From: Parvibaculum sp039680535
Lineage (GTDB): Bacteria > Pseudomonadota > Alphaproteobacteria > Parvibaculales > Parvibaculaceae
Assembly: GCF_039680535.1 (NCBI RefSeq)
Contig: NZ_JBDKSS010000025.1
Span: 62,001 to 126,000 of the forward strand
Length of the DNA: 64,000 nucleotides
Direction of reading: 5' to 3'
Both the position numbers and the translations under genes were made by a program. Under the pieces are notes generated by a model. It did no database searches. It was not told the DNA's origin and worked only from the letters and a program-made list of their open reading frames with translations. The number at the start of each line of letters is the position of its first letter. The stretch's first letter is position 1. Shown here in pieces: positions 1 to 8,863 of the stretch.

Positions 1-1395
1 TCGCCGCATGGCGCGCCGCGGTCGGTCTTCAATTCCGAATATATCTCCGGCGGATCGAGCTCCGGTTCGGCCGTGGCTGTCGCAGCGGGGCTCGTCTCCT
101 TCTCCCTCGGCACGGACACGGCGGGTTCGGGCCGCGTGCCTGCTGCCTTCAACAATATTGCTGGGCTCAAGCCCTCGCGCGGTCTTCTCTCGACGCGCGG
201 TGTGCTTCCCGCCTGCCGTTCGCTCGACTGCATTTCGATCTTCGCGTTGACGCCCGAAGACACGGCGGAGGTTTTCAAGCAGGCCGCTATCTATGACGAG
301 GAAGATCCATACTCGCGGACGCGGCTTGCGGACGAGCCCTTCGTACCCGGTGGCAGCTTCACCTTCGCGGTACCGCGCGCAGAAGATCTCGCCTTCTTTG
401 GCGACGGAGAGGCGGAGCGCCTTTTCAACGAGGCCGTGCAGCGTCTGGAAAGCATTGGCGGCCGCGCGCGGCGGATCGACTTCGCGCCGTTCCGCGAGGC
501 GGCCCTGCTTCTCTATGAGGGTCCCTGGGTCGCCGAGCGCACGGTGGCGGTGGGTTCGTTCATCGAGGCGCATGAGGCCGAATGCGATCCGACTGTCGCG
601 AAGATCGTGCTTGGCGGGCGCACGCGCAGCGCCGTCGAGACTTTCGAGGCGATGCACAAGTTGCAGGCCCTGCAACGCAGGGTGCTGATGCTCTTTGCCG
701 GTCTCGACATCGTCGTCGTGCCGACCGCGCCGACGACATACAAGGTGAGCGAACTCGAAGCCGAGCCGATCAAGCTCAATTCGCGCCTCGGCACCTATAC
801 GAACTTCATGAACCTGCTCGATATGGCGGGGCTTGCAGTGCCAGCGGGCATCGGTGCGACGGGGCTTCCCTTCGGCATCACGCTCGCCGCGCCCGCATTC
901 TCGGAAGCGCGGCTCGTCGAGATCGGCGCGCGCTTCGGCGCTGCGTTGGCCTTGGCGCCCGGTGCGCCCTTCCTCAACAGGGCGGAAGCGGATGAAGCCT
1001 TTCTGGAACTTGCCGTTGTCGGTGCGCATATGAGTGGTTTGCCGCTCAATCACGAACTGACATCGCGCGGCGGCATGTTCGTCGAGCGGACCAGGACGGC
1101 CGCCTCCTATCAGCTCTATGCCTTGGCGGGCGGTCCGCCCTTCCGTCCCGGCCTCGTCAAGTCGGCGGCGGGAACGGCGATCGAGCTCGAAGTCTGGCGT
1201 CTTCCGCGCGCGCAGGTCGGAAGCTTCCTCGCCGGTGTGCCACAGCCGCTTGTCATCGGCACTGTCGATCTTGCCAATGGCCGCAAGGTGAAAGGGTTCC
1301 TTTGCGAGACGAGCGGTCTTGCGGGCGCGGAGGACATCACGTCCTTCGGCGGCTGGAGGCGCTTTCTCGAACGCGACAACGCGGCGGCCAGCTGA
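1..1395 (+). CDS. atzF: Allophanate hydrolase, 3' part (5' end outside window)
   Basis: The frame is open from base 1, so the N-terminus lies upstream. Allophanate hydrolase converts allophanate to ammonia and CO2, the second step of ATP-dependent urea degradation or the last step of s-triazine/cyanurate degradation. The visible N-terminal part is the amidase-signature domain: a glycine/serine-rich stretch (GGSSSGSAVAVA) followed by SLGTDTAGSGRVPA, which holds the serine nucleophile region of the Ser-cisSer-Lys family. The last 120 or so residues (from about VVGAHMSGLPLN) match the small C-terminal domain of AtzF-type enzymes, which separates it from ordinary amidases. Urea carboxylase genes would be expected upstream. 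It converges on the next gene with a 21-base gap. Confidence 0.9.
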   Translation, partial: SPHGAPRSVFNSEYISGGSSSGSAVAVAAGLVSFSLGTDTAGSGRVPAAFNNIAGLKPSRGLLSTRGVLPACRSLDCISIFALTPEDTAEVFKQAAIYDEEDPYSRTRLADEPFVPGGSFTFAVPRAEDLAFFGDGEAERLFNEAVQRLESIGGRARRIDFAPFREAALLLYEGPWVAERTVAVGSFIEAHEAECDPTVAKIVLGGRTRSAVETFEAMHKLQALQRRVLMLFAGLDIVVVPTAPTTYKVSELEAEPIKLNSRLGTYTNFMNLLDMAGLAVPAGIGATGLPFGITLAAPAFSEARLVEIGARFGAALALAPGAPFLNRAEADEAFLELAVVGAHMSGLPLNHELTSRGGMFVERTRTAASYQLYALAGGPPFRPGLVKSAAGTAIELEVWRLPRAQVGSFLAGVPQPLVIGTVDLANGRKVKGFLCETSGLAGAEDITSFGGWRRFLERDNAAAS

Positions 1396-1416
1396 TGCTG
1401 GCCCCGTTCGCGCGGT

Positions 1417-2268
1417 TCAGAGCGGCTGGCTGGTGAAAGGCGCCTTCAACTGGCCGAGGAAAGTAAGCGGCATGTCGTGCTGGATGCCGATGTCGCGCGG
1501 CGGCCTGCGGTCCGGCGCGTTGAAATAGCTGCGGAAAAGAAGGTCGAAGAGAACGAGGTTTTCGCCGTAGTTCCTGTTCCCCTCCGCGAGCACCTTGGAG
1601 TGGTGCCAGCGATGGAGCGTCGGCGTGTTGAAGATGTAGTTCAGCGGCCCGCAGCGCATCTCGATGTTGCAATGCGTCAGCATGCCGACGATCGCCGTGA
1701 TGGCGCTCACCATCAGCAGCACATCGCGCGGCGCGCCGAGGAGCAGGAGCACCGGCATGCCGACCATGAGGCCCGTCATCGTGTCGACGAGGTGGAAGCG
1801 GCCGGTATTGAAGAACCATAGCCGCGTCACGCTGTGATGCACGGCATGGAAGCGCCAGAGCCAGGGCCATTCATGCGCGAGGCGGTGCTTCCAGTAGAGG
1901 CCGAACTCGACGATGACGAGGCCGAGCGCCGTCTGCACGGCCAGCGGCCAGGTCGCCGGCCATAGGCCCGCTCCGGTCGGCGCCAGCGCCTCCGCGATCC
2001 CCATGAAGGCGACGAAGGTGATGATGACCTGGGCAATGCCCTTGTTCAGGATCGTGTGCGCGAGGTCCGGCCCCATCTGCCCGTCATTCTCAAGCCAGGC
2101 TTCTTCATGCGGCATCAGCCGTTCGAGAAGCGCAATGCTGAGCGCGAGTGTGAGGTAGGTGAGGTTGAACGCGGCGACGTCGTGGCCCGTGCTCATTCCG
2201 GCATAGACGAGGCCAACCGAGCCGCAGAAGAGCAATGGCCACCAGATACAGGAAAGCAATCGACGCAC
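1417..2268 (-). CDS. Sterol desaturase / fatty acid hydroxylase family di-iron membrane protein
   Basis: 283-residue integral membrane protein of the fatty acid hydroxylase superfamily. The three histidine clusters that bind the di-iron centre are visible: HRLAH, HAVHH and, near the C-terminus, HRWHH. Several hydrophobic segments surround them. The start is placed at a GTG (2268) because AAGGAGG sits at the right distance upstream; a longer frame back to 2346 has no comparable site. The family includes sterol C4/C5 oxidases, carotenoid hydroxylases and alkylglycerol monooxygenase. The substrate cannot be told from sequence. It is a single gene, divergent from the bactofilin gene. Confidence 0.85.
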   Translation of the reverse strand: MRRLLSCIWWPLLFCGSVGLVYAGMSTGHDVAAFNLTYLTLALSIALLERLMPHEEAWLENDGQMGPDLAHTILNKGIAQVIITFVAFMGIAEALAPTGAGLWPATWPLAVQTALGLVIVEFGLYWKHRLAHEWPWLWRFHAVHHSVTRLWFFNTGRFHLVDTMTGLMVGMPVLLLLGAPRDVLLMVSAITAIVGMLTHCNIEMRCGPLNYIFNTPTLHRWHHSKVLAEGNRNYGENLVLFDLLFRSYFNAPDRRPPRDIGIQHDMPLTFLGQLKAPFTSQPL

Positions 2269-2560
2269 GTCAATCCTCCTTCGTCCCCCGACGAAAAGCC
2301 GCGGGAGGCATGTTAGCGGAGTATGTGCGCCCATGCACAAGCTCAATTGGATTTCCGGTCTGGCGCGCGAAGCAGTCGAAAGCTCCGATTTGACGAGAGA
2401 GCGGCCGGATTTCTGCGGCCGGAGCGGGCTTTCTCCGTTTTGGAGAGTGATCGGCTTGTGGGGCCGGCTGCGGCAAGACAGCCTTGCCCATTACGAAATG
2501 TGCTTTCGGGCCGCTCCTGCGCTTCGACGACGCGGCCTATCCCGTCAGGAGGAACACACC

Positions 2561-3145
2561 ATGAATACGGACCTAGCCGAGCCCTTTTCCAGCATTGCCT
2601 CCGCGACGCCGCCGAAGGAAGGCGGGCGCAAGATGGTCACGGGAACCGTCCGTGTGCTGCGCGCGGGGAGCGAGGACATTGTCGTCGGCGAGAACAGTTC
2701 GCTCGAAGGATCGTTTGAGACTCAAGGATCGATGTTCGTCGACGGCACCATGAGCCATGCCGACCTGCGAACGTCTTTGCTCTCGATCGGCGTCGCAGGG
2801 TCGGTGGAGGGCAGCGCCCATGCCGACCGCGCGGAAATCGCCGGACGGTTTGAAGGCCAGCTCATCGTCAGTGGCGAGGTGATCCTGCGCTCGTCGAGCC
2901 ATGTGACGGGCGAGATCCAGTGCGGCAAGCTCATCAGCCATCGCGGTGCGACCATCAAGGCGGAGGTCACAGTGGTCGAGGACGAAGACGAGACCGGAGA
3001 AACGGGCGGAGACCTTCGCGCATTTGCGAAGCTGCCGCTTCAGGCGAATGTCAGCCGTTCGTTCCTGCGCCGCTCGGTCACGTTCGGCTATGGCGTCTTC
3101 TTCACGCTTGGTGCGATCGGCCTCGTTTCGCTCGTCATGCACTGA
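2561..3145 (+). CDS. Bactofilin-family protein with C-terminal membrane segment
   Basis: 194 residues. The middle (about 35-145) has the repetitive beta-helix pattern of bactofilins (DUF583, polymer-forming cytoskeletal proteins), with glycines and small hydrophobic residues at short intervals, e.g. GSVEGSAHADRAEIAGRFEG. A hydrophobic stretch closes the protein (VTFGYGVFFTLGAIGLVSL), followed only by VMH. Bactofilins polymerise without nucleotide and act as membrane-associated scaffolds in morphogenesis. A C-terminal anchor is not the usual arrangement; most rely on a short N-terminal membrane-binding tail. The ATG at 2561 is chosen for the CAGGAGGA at 2546-2553; the frame extends further upstream without a good site. 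A strong terminator follows. Confidence 0.8.
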   Translation: MNTDLAEPFSSIASATPPKEGGRKMVTGTVRVLRAGSEDIVVGENSSLEGSFETQGSMFVDGTMSHADLRTSLLSIGVAGSVEGSAHADRAEIAGRFEGQLIVSGEVILRSSSHVTGEIQCGKLISHRGATIKAEVTVVEDEDETGETGGDLRAFAKLPLQANVSRSFLRRSVTFGYGVFFTLGAIGLVSLVMH

Positions 3146-3177
3146 GCATCACGAGCATCACGAGCAAGGCTGGCAAG

Positions 3178-3210
3178 GACCGCTCGCGACGGCTCGCGAG
3201 CGGTCTTTTT
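3178..3210 (+). terminator. Rho-independent terminator after the bactofilin gene
   Basis: Perfect 12-bp stem (3178-3189 pairing with 3194-3205), four-base loop CGGC, then TTTTT. GC-rich stem plus T-run is the classic intrinsic terminator. Confidence 0.9.
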
Positions 3211-3369
3211 GTTTGAAATTTTCACGAGCGGGGGGTGTCGCGCCGGGCGACGCTACGTCAGCGCCATTGCCACCTCTCTCGCCATCATGGCCGTCGCCGC
3301 GCTAGGCTCTCGCCATCAAAATCAGAATGGCCCTCCGCGTCGCGCGGACGGGTGCAGATGGGGAGAGAC

Positions 3370-4497
3370 ATGGAATTCGATTTTTCCGACGACCAGAAGC
3401 AATTGAAGGATCAGGCGCGGCGCTTTCTTGAAGCGAAGAGTTCGCCCAAGGCCGTGCGCGCGATCCTCGAAGGGCCGGAGCCCTATGACAAGGCGCTCTG
3501 GCAGGGCCTTGCCGAGATGGGCTTCATGGGAACGGCGATCCCCGAGGAATATGGCGGGCTCGGCGCGAGCTATCTCGAGCTTTGCGTGATCGCTGAAGAG
3601 CTTGGCCGTGCCGTGGCGCCGGTGCCCTTCGCATCGTCGATCTTCCTCGCCGCCGAATTTCTGCTGGCCGCCGGAAGCGAGGAGCAGAAGCAGGCTTACC
3701 TGCCGAAGCTCGCAAGCGGTGAGATCATCGGCTGCTTCGCGCAGGCGGAAGGCGTTGGCGCGGCAACGCCGAAGCGCATTCAGGCCAACGTCGCTGGCGG
3801 CAAGCTTTCGGGCACGAAGATTCCTGTTCTCGACGGCGATGTTGCCGATTTTGCCATTGTCGCGGCGAAGACCGGCGCGGGCAATGACGCGCGTTCCATC
3901 TCGCTCTTCATCGTCGATCTCAAATCGGCGAATGTGACGCGCGAAACGGTCGAGACGATCGACCCGACCCGCGGTCAGGCGAAAATCACCTTCTCCGGCG
4001 CGGCCGCGGAATTGCTGGGCGCGGAAGGTGACGGTTGGAGCATCATCGAGCGCGTGCTCGACCGCGCTGCCGTGCTTACCGCATTCGAGCAGCTGGGCGG
4101 CGCGGACCGTGCGCTCGAAATGGCGCGCGATTATGCGCTGGACCGTATGGCCTTCGGCCGTCCCATCGGCTCCTTCCAGGCGGTGAAGCACATGCTCGCC
4201 GACATGTATGTCTCGGCGACGCTTGCCCGTTCCAATTGCTACTACGGCGCCTGGGCGCTTTCGACCGGTTCGTCGGAACTGCCGGAAGCGGCGGCGACAG
4301 CGCGCGTCAGCGCCACGCAGGCTTATCAGCACTGCGCCAAGAACAACATCCAGGTCCATGGCGGCATGGGCTTCACCTGGCAGTTCGATTGCCACCTTTA
4401 TTACCGGCGCTCGAACCTCCTCGCGCTCACGCTCGGCTCTCTTTCCACATGGGAAGACAAGCTCATCGCGCGCCTGCGCGCCAAGAACGCCGCCTGA
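3370..4497 (+). CDS. Acyl-CoA dehydrogenase, subunit lacking the catalytic glutamate motif
   Basis: 375-residue flavoprotein-type acyl-CoA dehydrogenase. N-terminal helical domain (MEFDFSDDQKQLKDQARRFL), middle beta domain, and a C-terminal helical domain with the FAD-binding motif QVHGGMGFTW around residue 335. After that motif the protein runs straight into YYRRSNLLALTLGS and ends; the usual glutamate-containing EGT segment is missing. It is followed after 30 bases by a second acyl-CoA dehydrogenase that has the opposite set of motifs, so the two are probably subunits of one enzyme. Start chosen at 3370 because GGGGAGAG precedes it; an in-frame ATG twelve bases earlier is possible. It acts in beta-oxidation of an unknown acyl-CoA. 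Confidence 0.88.
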   Translation: MEFDFSDDQKQLKDQARRFLEAKSSPKAVRAILEGPEPYDKALWQGLAEMGFMGTAIPEEYGGLGASYLELCVIAEELGRAVAPVPFASSIFLAAEFLLAAGSEEQKQAYLPKLASGEIIGCFAQAEGVGAATPKRIQANVAGGKLSGTKIPVLDGDVADFAIVAAKTGAGNDARSISLFIVDLKSANVTRETVETIDPTRGQAKITFSGAAAELLGAEGDGWSIIERVLDRAAVLTAFEQLGGADRALEMARDYALDRMAFGRPIGSFQAVKHMLADMYVSATLARSNCYYGAWALSTGSSELPEAAATARVSATQAYQHCAKNNIQVHGGMGFTWQFDCHLYYRRSNLLALTLGSLSTWEDKLIARLRAKNAA

Positions 4498-4527
4498 TCG
4501 CGCCATCGGATTTGAAGGAATAGAGAC

Positions 4528-5772
4528 ATGAATTTCGACGATACACCGCAGGAAGCGGCCTTCCGTCAGGAAGTGCGCAGCTGGATCGCCGCCAACGCGC
4601 CGAAGCAGTATGAGGTTGGCCTGAAGACTTCTGGCTTTGGCCACACGGCGCTCGAAGGCGTGGACATCATCAAGGTGTCCAAGGAATGGCAGAAGAAGAA
4701 GTTCGACGCGGGCTGGGCCTGCCTGCACTGGCCGAAGGAATATGGCGGCCGTGGCGCGACCCCCATCGAGCGCGTCATCTGGCAGCAGGAAGAAGGCGTC
4801 TATGCCGCGCTCTCCTCGCTCTTCATCATCGGCCATGGCATGTGCGGCCCGACGATGATGGCCTATGCGAGCGAGGAACATAAGCGCAAGTATCTGCCGC
4901 CTCTCGCGGCTGGCGAGCATATCTGGTGCCAGCTCTTCTCCGAGCCTGCGGGCGGTTCCGACCTCGCGGGTCTGCGTACCAAGGCCGAACGCGACGGCGA
5001 CGATTGGGTCGTCAACGGCCAGAAGATCTGGACCTCCGGCGCGCAGCATTCCGACTACGGAATTCTGATCACACGTACGGATCCGACCGTGCCCAAGCAC
5101 AAGGGCCTCACCATGTTCTTCCTGGACATGAAGTCGCCCGGCATCGAAATCCGTCCGATCAAGCAGGTGAACGGACAGTCGGGTTTCAACGAGGTCTATT
5201 TCACCGATGTCCGCATTCCGGACAGCCAGCGCCTTGGCAAGGTGGGCGACGGATGGAATGTGTCGCTGACGACGCTGATGAACGAGCGCCTGTCGATTGG
5301 CGCGGGCATGCCCACGGGCTTCCCCGAGCTTCTGGATTTCTGCTGCTCGCTCGAAACGGACAACGGTCCGGCCATCGACAATCCGGCTGTGCGCTCGAAG
5401 CTTGCGAGCTATGCGGTCCGGACCAGCGGTCTCAAATATACGGCCTTCCGCTCGATCTCGGCGCTTTCAAAGGGCGAGACGCCCGGGCCGGAAAATTCCA
5501 TCGGCAAGCTCGTGGCCGGACCGACCATGCAGGAGATCGCGATGTTCGCGCTCGATCTGCAGGCCGAGGCGGGCGCGCTTCTCTCGCCGGAGCAGGCGGC
5601 GGCAAACGCCCGCTTCCAGGCCATGTTGCTTCGTTCGCCCGCGACCCGCGTCGAAGGCGGCACGGACGAGATTCTGCGCAACATCATCGCGGAACGCGTG
5701 CTTGGTCTGCCCGCCGATATCCGTGTGGACAAGGCGGTGCCCTTCAATCAGATCCCGACAAGCGGGCGCTGA
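4528..5772 (+). CDS. Acyl-CoA dehydrogenase, catalytic-type subunit
   Basis: 414 residues. The central domain carries typical acyl-CoA dehydrogenase motifs (CQLFSEPAGGSDLAGLRT; VNGQKIWTSGAQHSDYG). Near the C-terminus RVEGGTDEILRNII supplies the glutamate position used as catalytic base in the family. The Q-x-HGGxG FAD-binding motif of the usual C-terminal domain is not present. This complements the upstream gene, which has HGGMGF but no EGT. It is close to the paired dehydrogenases known from steroid and side-chain degradation (alpha2beta2 FadE pairs), but the substrate here is unknown. ATG at 4528 follows GAAGGAATAGAG. A terminator follows, so the two genes form a self-contained operon. Confidence 0.88.
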   Translation: MNFDDTPQEAAFRQEVRSWIAANAPKQYEVGLKTSGFGHTALEGVDIIKVSKEWQKKKFDAGWACLHWPKEYGGRGATPIERVIWQQEEGVYAALSSLFIIGHGMCGPTMMAYASEEHKRKYLPPLAAGEHIWCQLFSEPAGGSDLAGLRTKAERDGDDWVVNGQKIWTSGAQHSDYGILITRTDPTVPKHKGLTMFFLDMKSPGIEIRPIKQVNGQSGFNEVYFTDVRIPDSQRLGKVGDGWNVSLTTLMNERLSIGAGMPTGFPELLDFCCSLETDNGPAIDNPAVRSKLASYAVRTSGLKYTAFRSISALSKGETPGPENSIGKLVAGPTMQEIAMFALDLQAEAGALLSPEQAAANARFQAMLLRSPATRVEGGTDEILRNIIAERVLGLPADIRVDKAVPFNQIPTSGR

Positions 5773-5794
5773 AGCATTAAACTGTAAAATATTG

Positions 5795-5830
5795 AAACGG
5801 CCCCCGAACAGGTGTTCCGGGGCCGTTTTT
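5795..5830 (+). terminator. Rho-independent terminator after the acyl-CoA dehydrogenase pair
   Basis: AAACGGCCCC(C)GAACA pairs with TGTTCCGGGGCCGTTT across a very short loop and runs into TTTTT. It ends the two-gene dehydrogenase operon. Confidence 0.85.
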
Positions 5831-5934
5831 ATGCGGCATAAGGCCATTCTTCCCATCGTGAGCGGCCGGCGGAAATGCGCTAGCATGGCCTTCGCCCGGC
5901 GTGCCCGCCGGTGTGGACATAAGGATGTGCTTCG

Positions 5935-7221
5935 ATGAGCAAGAACAAAGAGCTTGCCGCGCGCCGTGAGCGCGCGGTTCCGCGTGGTGTTTCCGTCGCC
6001 TATCCCATTCATGCTGCGCGTGCAGAAAACGCTGAACTGTGGGACGAGGAAGGTCGACGCTTTGTCGATTTTGCAGGCGGCATCGCGGTGCTGAACACCG
6101 GCCACCGTCACCCCAGGGTGATTGCGGCGGTTGAAAGGCAGCTCGCGCATTACACGCACACGGCCTTCCAGATCGTTCCCTACGAGCCCTATATCGAACT
6201 CGCCGAAAGGCTCAATACGCTCGCGCCCTTCAAGGCGCCGGCCAAGACCATCTTTTTCACGACCGGCGCCGAGGCGACCGAAAATGCCGTGAAGATCGCG
6301 CGCGCCGCGACGGGGCGTTCGGCCGTCATCGCCTTTGCGGGCGGCTTCCATGGCCGCACCATGATGACCATGGCGCTCACCGGCAAGACGCTGCCCTACA
6401 AGAAGAAGTTCGGGCCGATGCCGGCGGAGGTTTACCACGTTCCCTTCCCCGTGGCGGACCATGGCACGACGGTCGCCGACACGCTGAAGGCGCTCGACAC
6501 GCTTTTCCGCGCCGATGTGGAGCCCTCGCGCGTTGCCGCGATCATGATTGAGGCGGTGCAGGGCGAAGGCGGCTTCTACGAAGCGCCGCAGGAGCTTCTC
6601 GTCGCGCTTCGCAAGATCTGCGATGAACACGGCATTCTCCTCGTCGTCGACGAGGTGCAGACGGGCTTTGCGCGCACCGGCAAGCTCTTCGCCATCGAGC
6701 ATTCGGGCGTCGAGCCCGACATGATCACCATCGCGAAATCGCTGGGCGGCGGCTTCCCGATTTCGGGTGTCATCGGCCGCGCCGAGATCATGGATGCGCC
6801 GGAGCCCGGCGGCCTTGGCGGCACCTATGCGGGCAGCCCGGTTGCCTGCGCCGCGGCGCTTGCCGTTCTCGATGTCATCGCGGAGGAAAAGCTCCTCGAT
6901 CGCGCCAATGCGATGGGTGTGCGCATCAAGGCGAAACTCAACTCGATCGCGTCGCGTAACGACGTCGTGCCCATCACCGGCATTCGCGGCTTTGGCGCGA
7001 TGATCGGCTTCGACATCGTGAAGGCGCGCGGCACCTACGAGCCCGACGCCGAGGCGACGAAGCGCGTCACCACCGCCGCGCTCGAGGAGGGGCTGATCCT
7101 TCTTTCCTGCGGCGTATACAGCAATGCGATCCGCATTCTGGTGCCGCTGACCGCGTCCGACGCGGTTCTGGACGAGGGCATGGAGAAGCTCGAACGGGCG
7201 CTTGCCGCCGCGCGGGGCTAG
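5935..7221 (+). CDS. gabT: 4-aminobutyrate aminotransferase (class III, PLP)
   Basis: 428 residues, usual length for GabT. Class III aminotransferase landmarks are present: TTGAEATENAVKIAR (phosphate-binding region), GGFHGRTMMTMALTGK, VVDEVQTGFARTGK with the aspartate that contacts the PLP ring nitrogen, and ITIAKSLGGGFPISGV with the Schiff-base lysine at residue 268. GabT moves the amino group of 4-aminobutyrate to 2-oxoglutarate, giving succinate semialdehyde. No succinate semialdehyde dehydrogenase gene is adjacent, so a role with 5-aminovalerate or other omega-amino acids is possible. ATG at 5935, in its own transcription unit. Confidence 0.88.
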   Translation: MSKNKELAARRERAVPRGVSVAYPIHAARAENAELWDEEGRRFVDFAGGIAVLNTGHRHPRVIAAVERQLAHYTHTAFQIVPYEPYIELAERLNTLAPFKAPAKTIFFTTGAEATENAVKIARAATGRSAVIAFAGGFHGRTMMTMALTGKTLPYKKKFGPMPAEVYHVPFPVADHGTTVADTLKALDTLFRADVEPSRVAAIMIEAVQGEGGFYEAPQELLVALRKICDEHGILLVVDEVQTGFARTGKLFAIEHSGVEPDMITIAKSLGGGFPISGVIGRAEIMDAPEPGGLGGTYAGSPVACAAALAVLDVIAEEKLLDRANAMGVRIKAKLNSIASRNDVVPITGIRGFGAMIGFDIVKARGTYEPDAEATKRVTTAALEEGLILLSCGVYSNAIRILVPLTASDAVLDEGMEKLERALAAARG

Positions 7222-7248
7222 CCGCTCCGGCTTTATCTCGCCCTTTCC

Positions 7249-7286
7249 CCGCCCGCGACGACCCTCCCGGGGTTGGTCGCGGGCGG
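7249..7286 (+). other. GC-rich hairpin after gabT without T-run
   Basis: CCGCCCGCGAC (7249-7259) pairs with GTCGCGGGCGG (7276-7286), with further pairing of GACC and GGTC inside. No U-tract follows, so it may be a 3'-end stabiliser or weak terminator for gabT rather than a classic intrinsic terminator. Confidence 0.45.
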
Positions 7287-7389
7287 AGGCGTTTCGCCGC
7301 ACGTGATGCTCTTGCGACTTAATCGCAAATATCCTACCTTGCGGCTCCCGCCGACGGGGCTTGCCCCAATTCCGAACCGGAGATGAGAG

Positions 7390-8712
7390 ATGACGATGCT
7401 TTGCCGCGCCCTTGCCACGGCGTTGCTGCTTGGGGGCTCGATGGCTGCTCTGCCCGCCATGGCCGACGAAACGAACTTCTGGGAGCAGGACACGTTAACC
7501 GGCGATTGGGGCGGGGCGCGCAGCGAGCTGGCCGATCAGGGCATCGAAATCGGGCTTGCCTATGTGGGCGAAGCGCTGGGCGACGTCTCGGGCGGCATGA
7601 AGCGGGGCTGGAGCTATGAGGGCCGCGCCGAACTTTCGCTCGACCTCGACCTCGACAAGCTCCTCGGTTGGCAGGGCGGAACGGCCCATGCAAGCGCCTA
7701 TCAGATCCATCACACCAATGGCCTGCCGACCGTGGACTACACGGGCAGCATCGGCGCGCCGAGCAATATCGAAGCACGCCAGGCGACACGCCTCTTCACG
7801 CTCTGGGTGCAGCAGAGCCTGTTCGATGACGCGGTGTCGATCCGTGCCGGCCAGCTTGCTGCCGACGACGAGTTCATGACCAGCGACACGGCGGGCAATC
7901 TCATCAACGGTACCTTTGGCTGGGCGGGGATTGCGGCGGCCAACCAGACGAATGGCGGTCCTGCCTATCCGCTGGCGACGCCGGGCATTCGCGTTGCCGT
8001 CGCACCGACGAAGAACCTCACCGTTCTCGGCGCCGTCTTCAGCGGTGATCCCGCGGGCGAGGACTGCTTCGATGATGCACAGCTCTGCAACAGGCACGGC
8101 ACAACCTTCAGCATGAGCGGCGGAACGCTCTGGATGGGCGAAGTCCAGTACGCGATCAATCAGGGTGAAGGTGAGGGGCTCCCCGGCGTCTACAAGCTCG
8201 GCACCTGGTATCAGACCGGCAAGTTCGCCGATCAGCGTTACGGCTTCGAGCGTTCCAACGATCACGGCATCTATGCAATTGCGGATCAGACGGTCTGGCA
8301 GAACGGCGTCGGCGATGCGCTGAGCGTCTTTGCCCGTATCGGCAGCGCGCCTGACAATCGCAATCTGGTTTCCTTCTATGCGGATGGCGGGCTTGCCTAT
8401 AAGGGCCTCATTCCGGGCTGCGACGAAGACGTGCTGGCCTTGGGCGTGGCCTACGCGAAGATCAGCGATGATGCCCGTGACGCCGATCGCGACATCCAGC
8501 TTCTGTCTCCCGATCCGGCCTATCCGCTGCGCGATCAGGAGACCATTTTCGAATTGAGCTACACCGCGGCCGTGACGCCCTGGTGGAGCGTGCAGCCCGA
8601 CATTCAGTACATCGTGCATCCGGGCGGCAATGTTCCAAATCCCGAAGACGCCACGGGTGCGAAGATCGACAATGCGCTGGTGGTCGGCATTCGCACGAGC
8701 CTCACCTTCTAG
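7390..8712 (+). CDS. OprB-family carbohydrate-selective porin
   Basis: 440 residues. A cleavable signal peptide ends near residue 25 (AALPAMA then DET). The start of the mature protein, FWEQDTLTGDWGGARSELADQGI, is the hallmark N-terminus of the OprB family (a tryptophan/glycine-rich 'TGDWGG R' motif). Alternating beta strands follow and the chain ends in an aromatic (TSLTF), as expected for an outer membrane barrel recognised by the BAM machinery. OprB porins admit glucose and other sugars or small organics; the true substrate is unknown. No sugar transport genes are adjacent. ATG 7390 has GAGATGAGAG upstream. A terminator follows. Confidence 0.85.
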   Translation: MTMLCRALATALLLGGSMAALPAMADETNFWEQDTLTGDWGGARSELADQGIEIGLAYVGEALGDVSGGMKRGWSYEGRAELSLDLDLDKLLGWQGGTAHASAYQIHHTNGLPTVDYTGSIGAPSNIEARQATRLFTLWVQQSLFDDAVSIRAGQLAADDEFMTSDTAGNLINGTFGWAGIAAANQTNGGPAYPLATPGIRVAVAPTKNLTVLGAVFSGDPAGEDCFDDAQLCNRHGTTFSMSGGTLWMGEVQYAINQGEGEGLPGVYKLGTWYQTGKFADQRYGFERSNDHGIYAIADQTVWQNGVGDALSVFARIGSAPDNRNLVSFYADGGLAYKGLIPGCDEDVLALGVAYAKISDDARDADRDIQLLSPDPAYPLRDQETIFELSYTAAVTPWWSVQPDIQYIVHPGGNVPNPEDATGAKIDNALVVGIRTSLTF

Positions 8713-8740
8713 CCTTCGATATTCCTTTCGGCTTGTCTTG

Positions 8741-8769
8741 AAACCCGCGCCCCTTCGGCGCGGGTTTTT
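8741..8769 (+). terminator. Rho-independent terminator after the OprB-like porin
   Basis: AAACCCGCGCC (8741-8751), loop CCTTC, GGCGCGGGTTT (8757-8767) and T-rich tail. Confidence 0.88.
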
Positions 8770-8863
8770 CTTTGCGCCGTCGGTCACACCGATGGCCTCT
8801 CCTGCGTCTTCTCCCTGATCACCATGAGGGCGGCGCAGGCTGCCCGCCTTGAAAGGGTTTCAC

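Noticed and set aside
3322..5100. Long antisense open frame (592 residues) opposite the acyl-CoA dehydrogenase genes
   Set aside because: It is a mirror frame produced by GC-rich codon bias; the translation is Arg/Ala-rich and shows no domain, and the sense strand holds two clear enzymes.
5935..7221. Possibility that the aminotransferase is an acetylornithine or ornithine enzyme
   Set aside because: Length and the VNP-type N-terminal region (HAARAENAELWDEEGRRFVDF, GGIAVLNTGH) match GabT better; no arginine genes are nearby. It is not excluded as a 5-aminovalerate enzyme.
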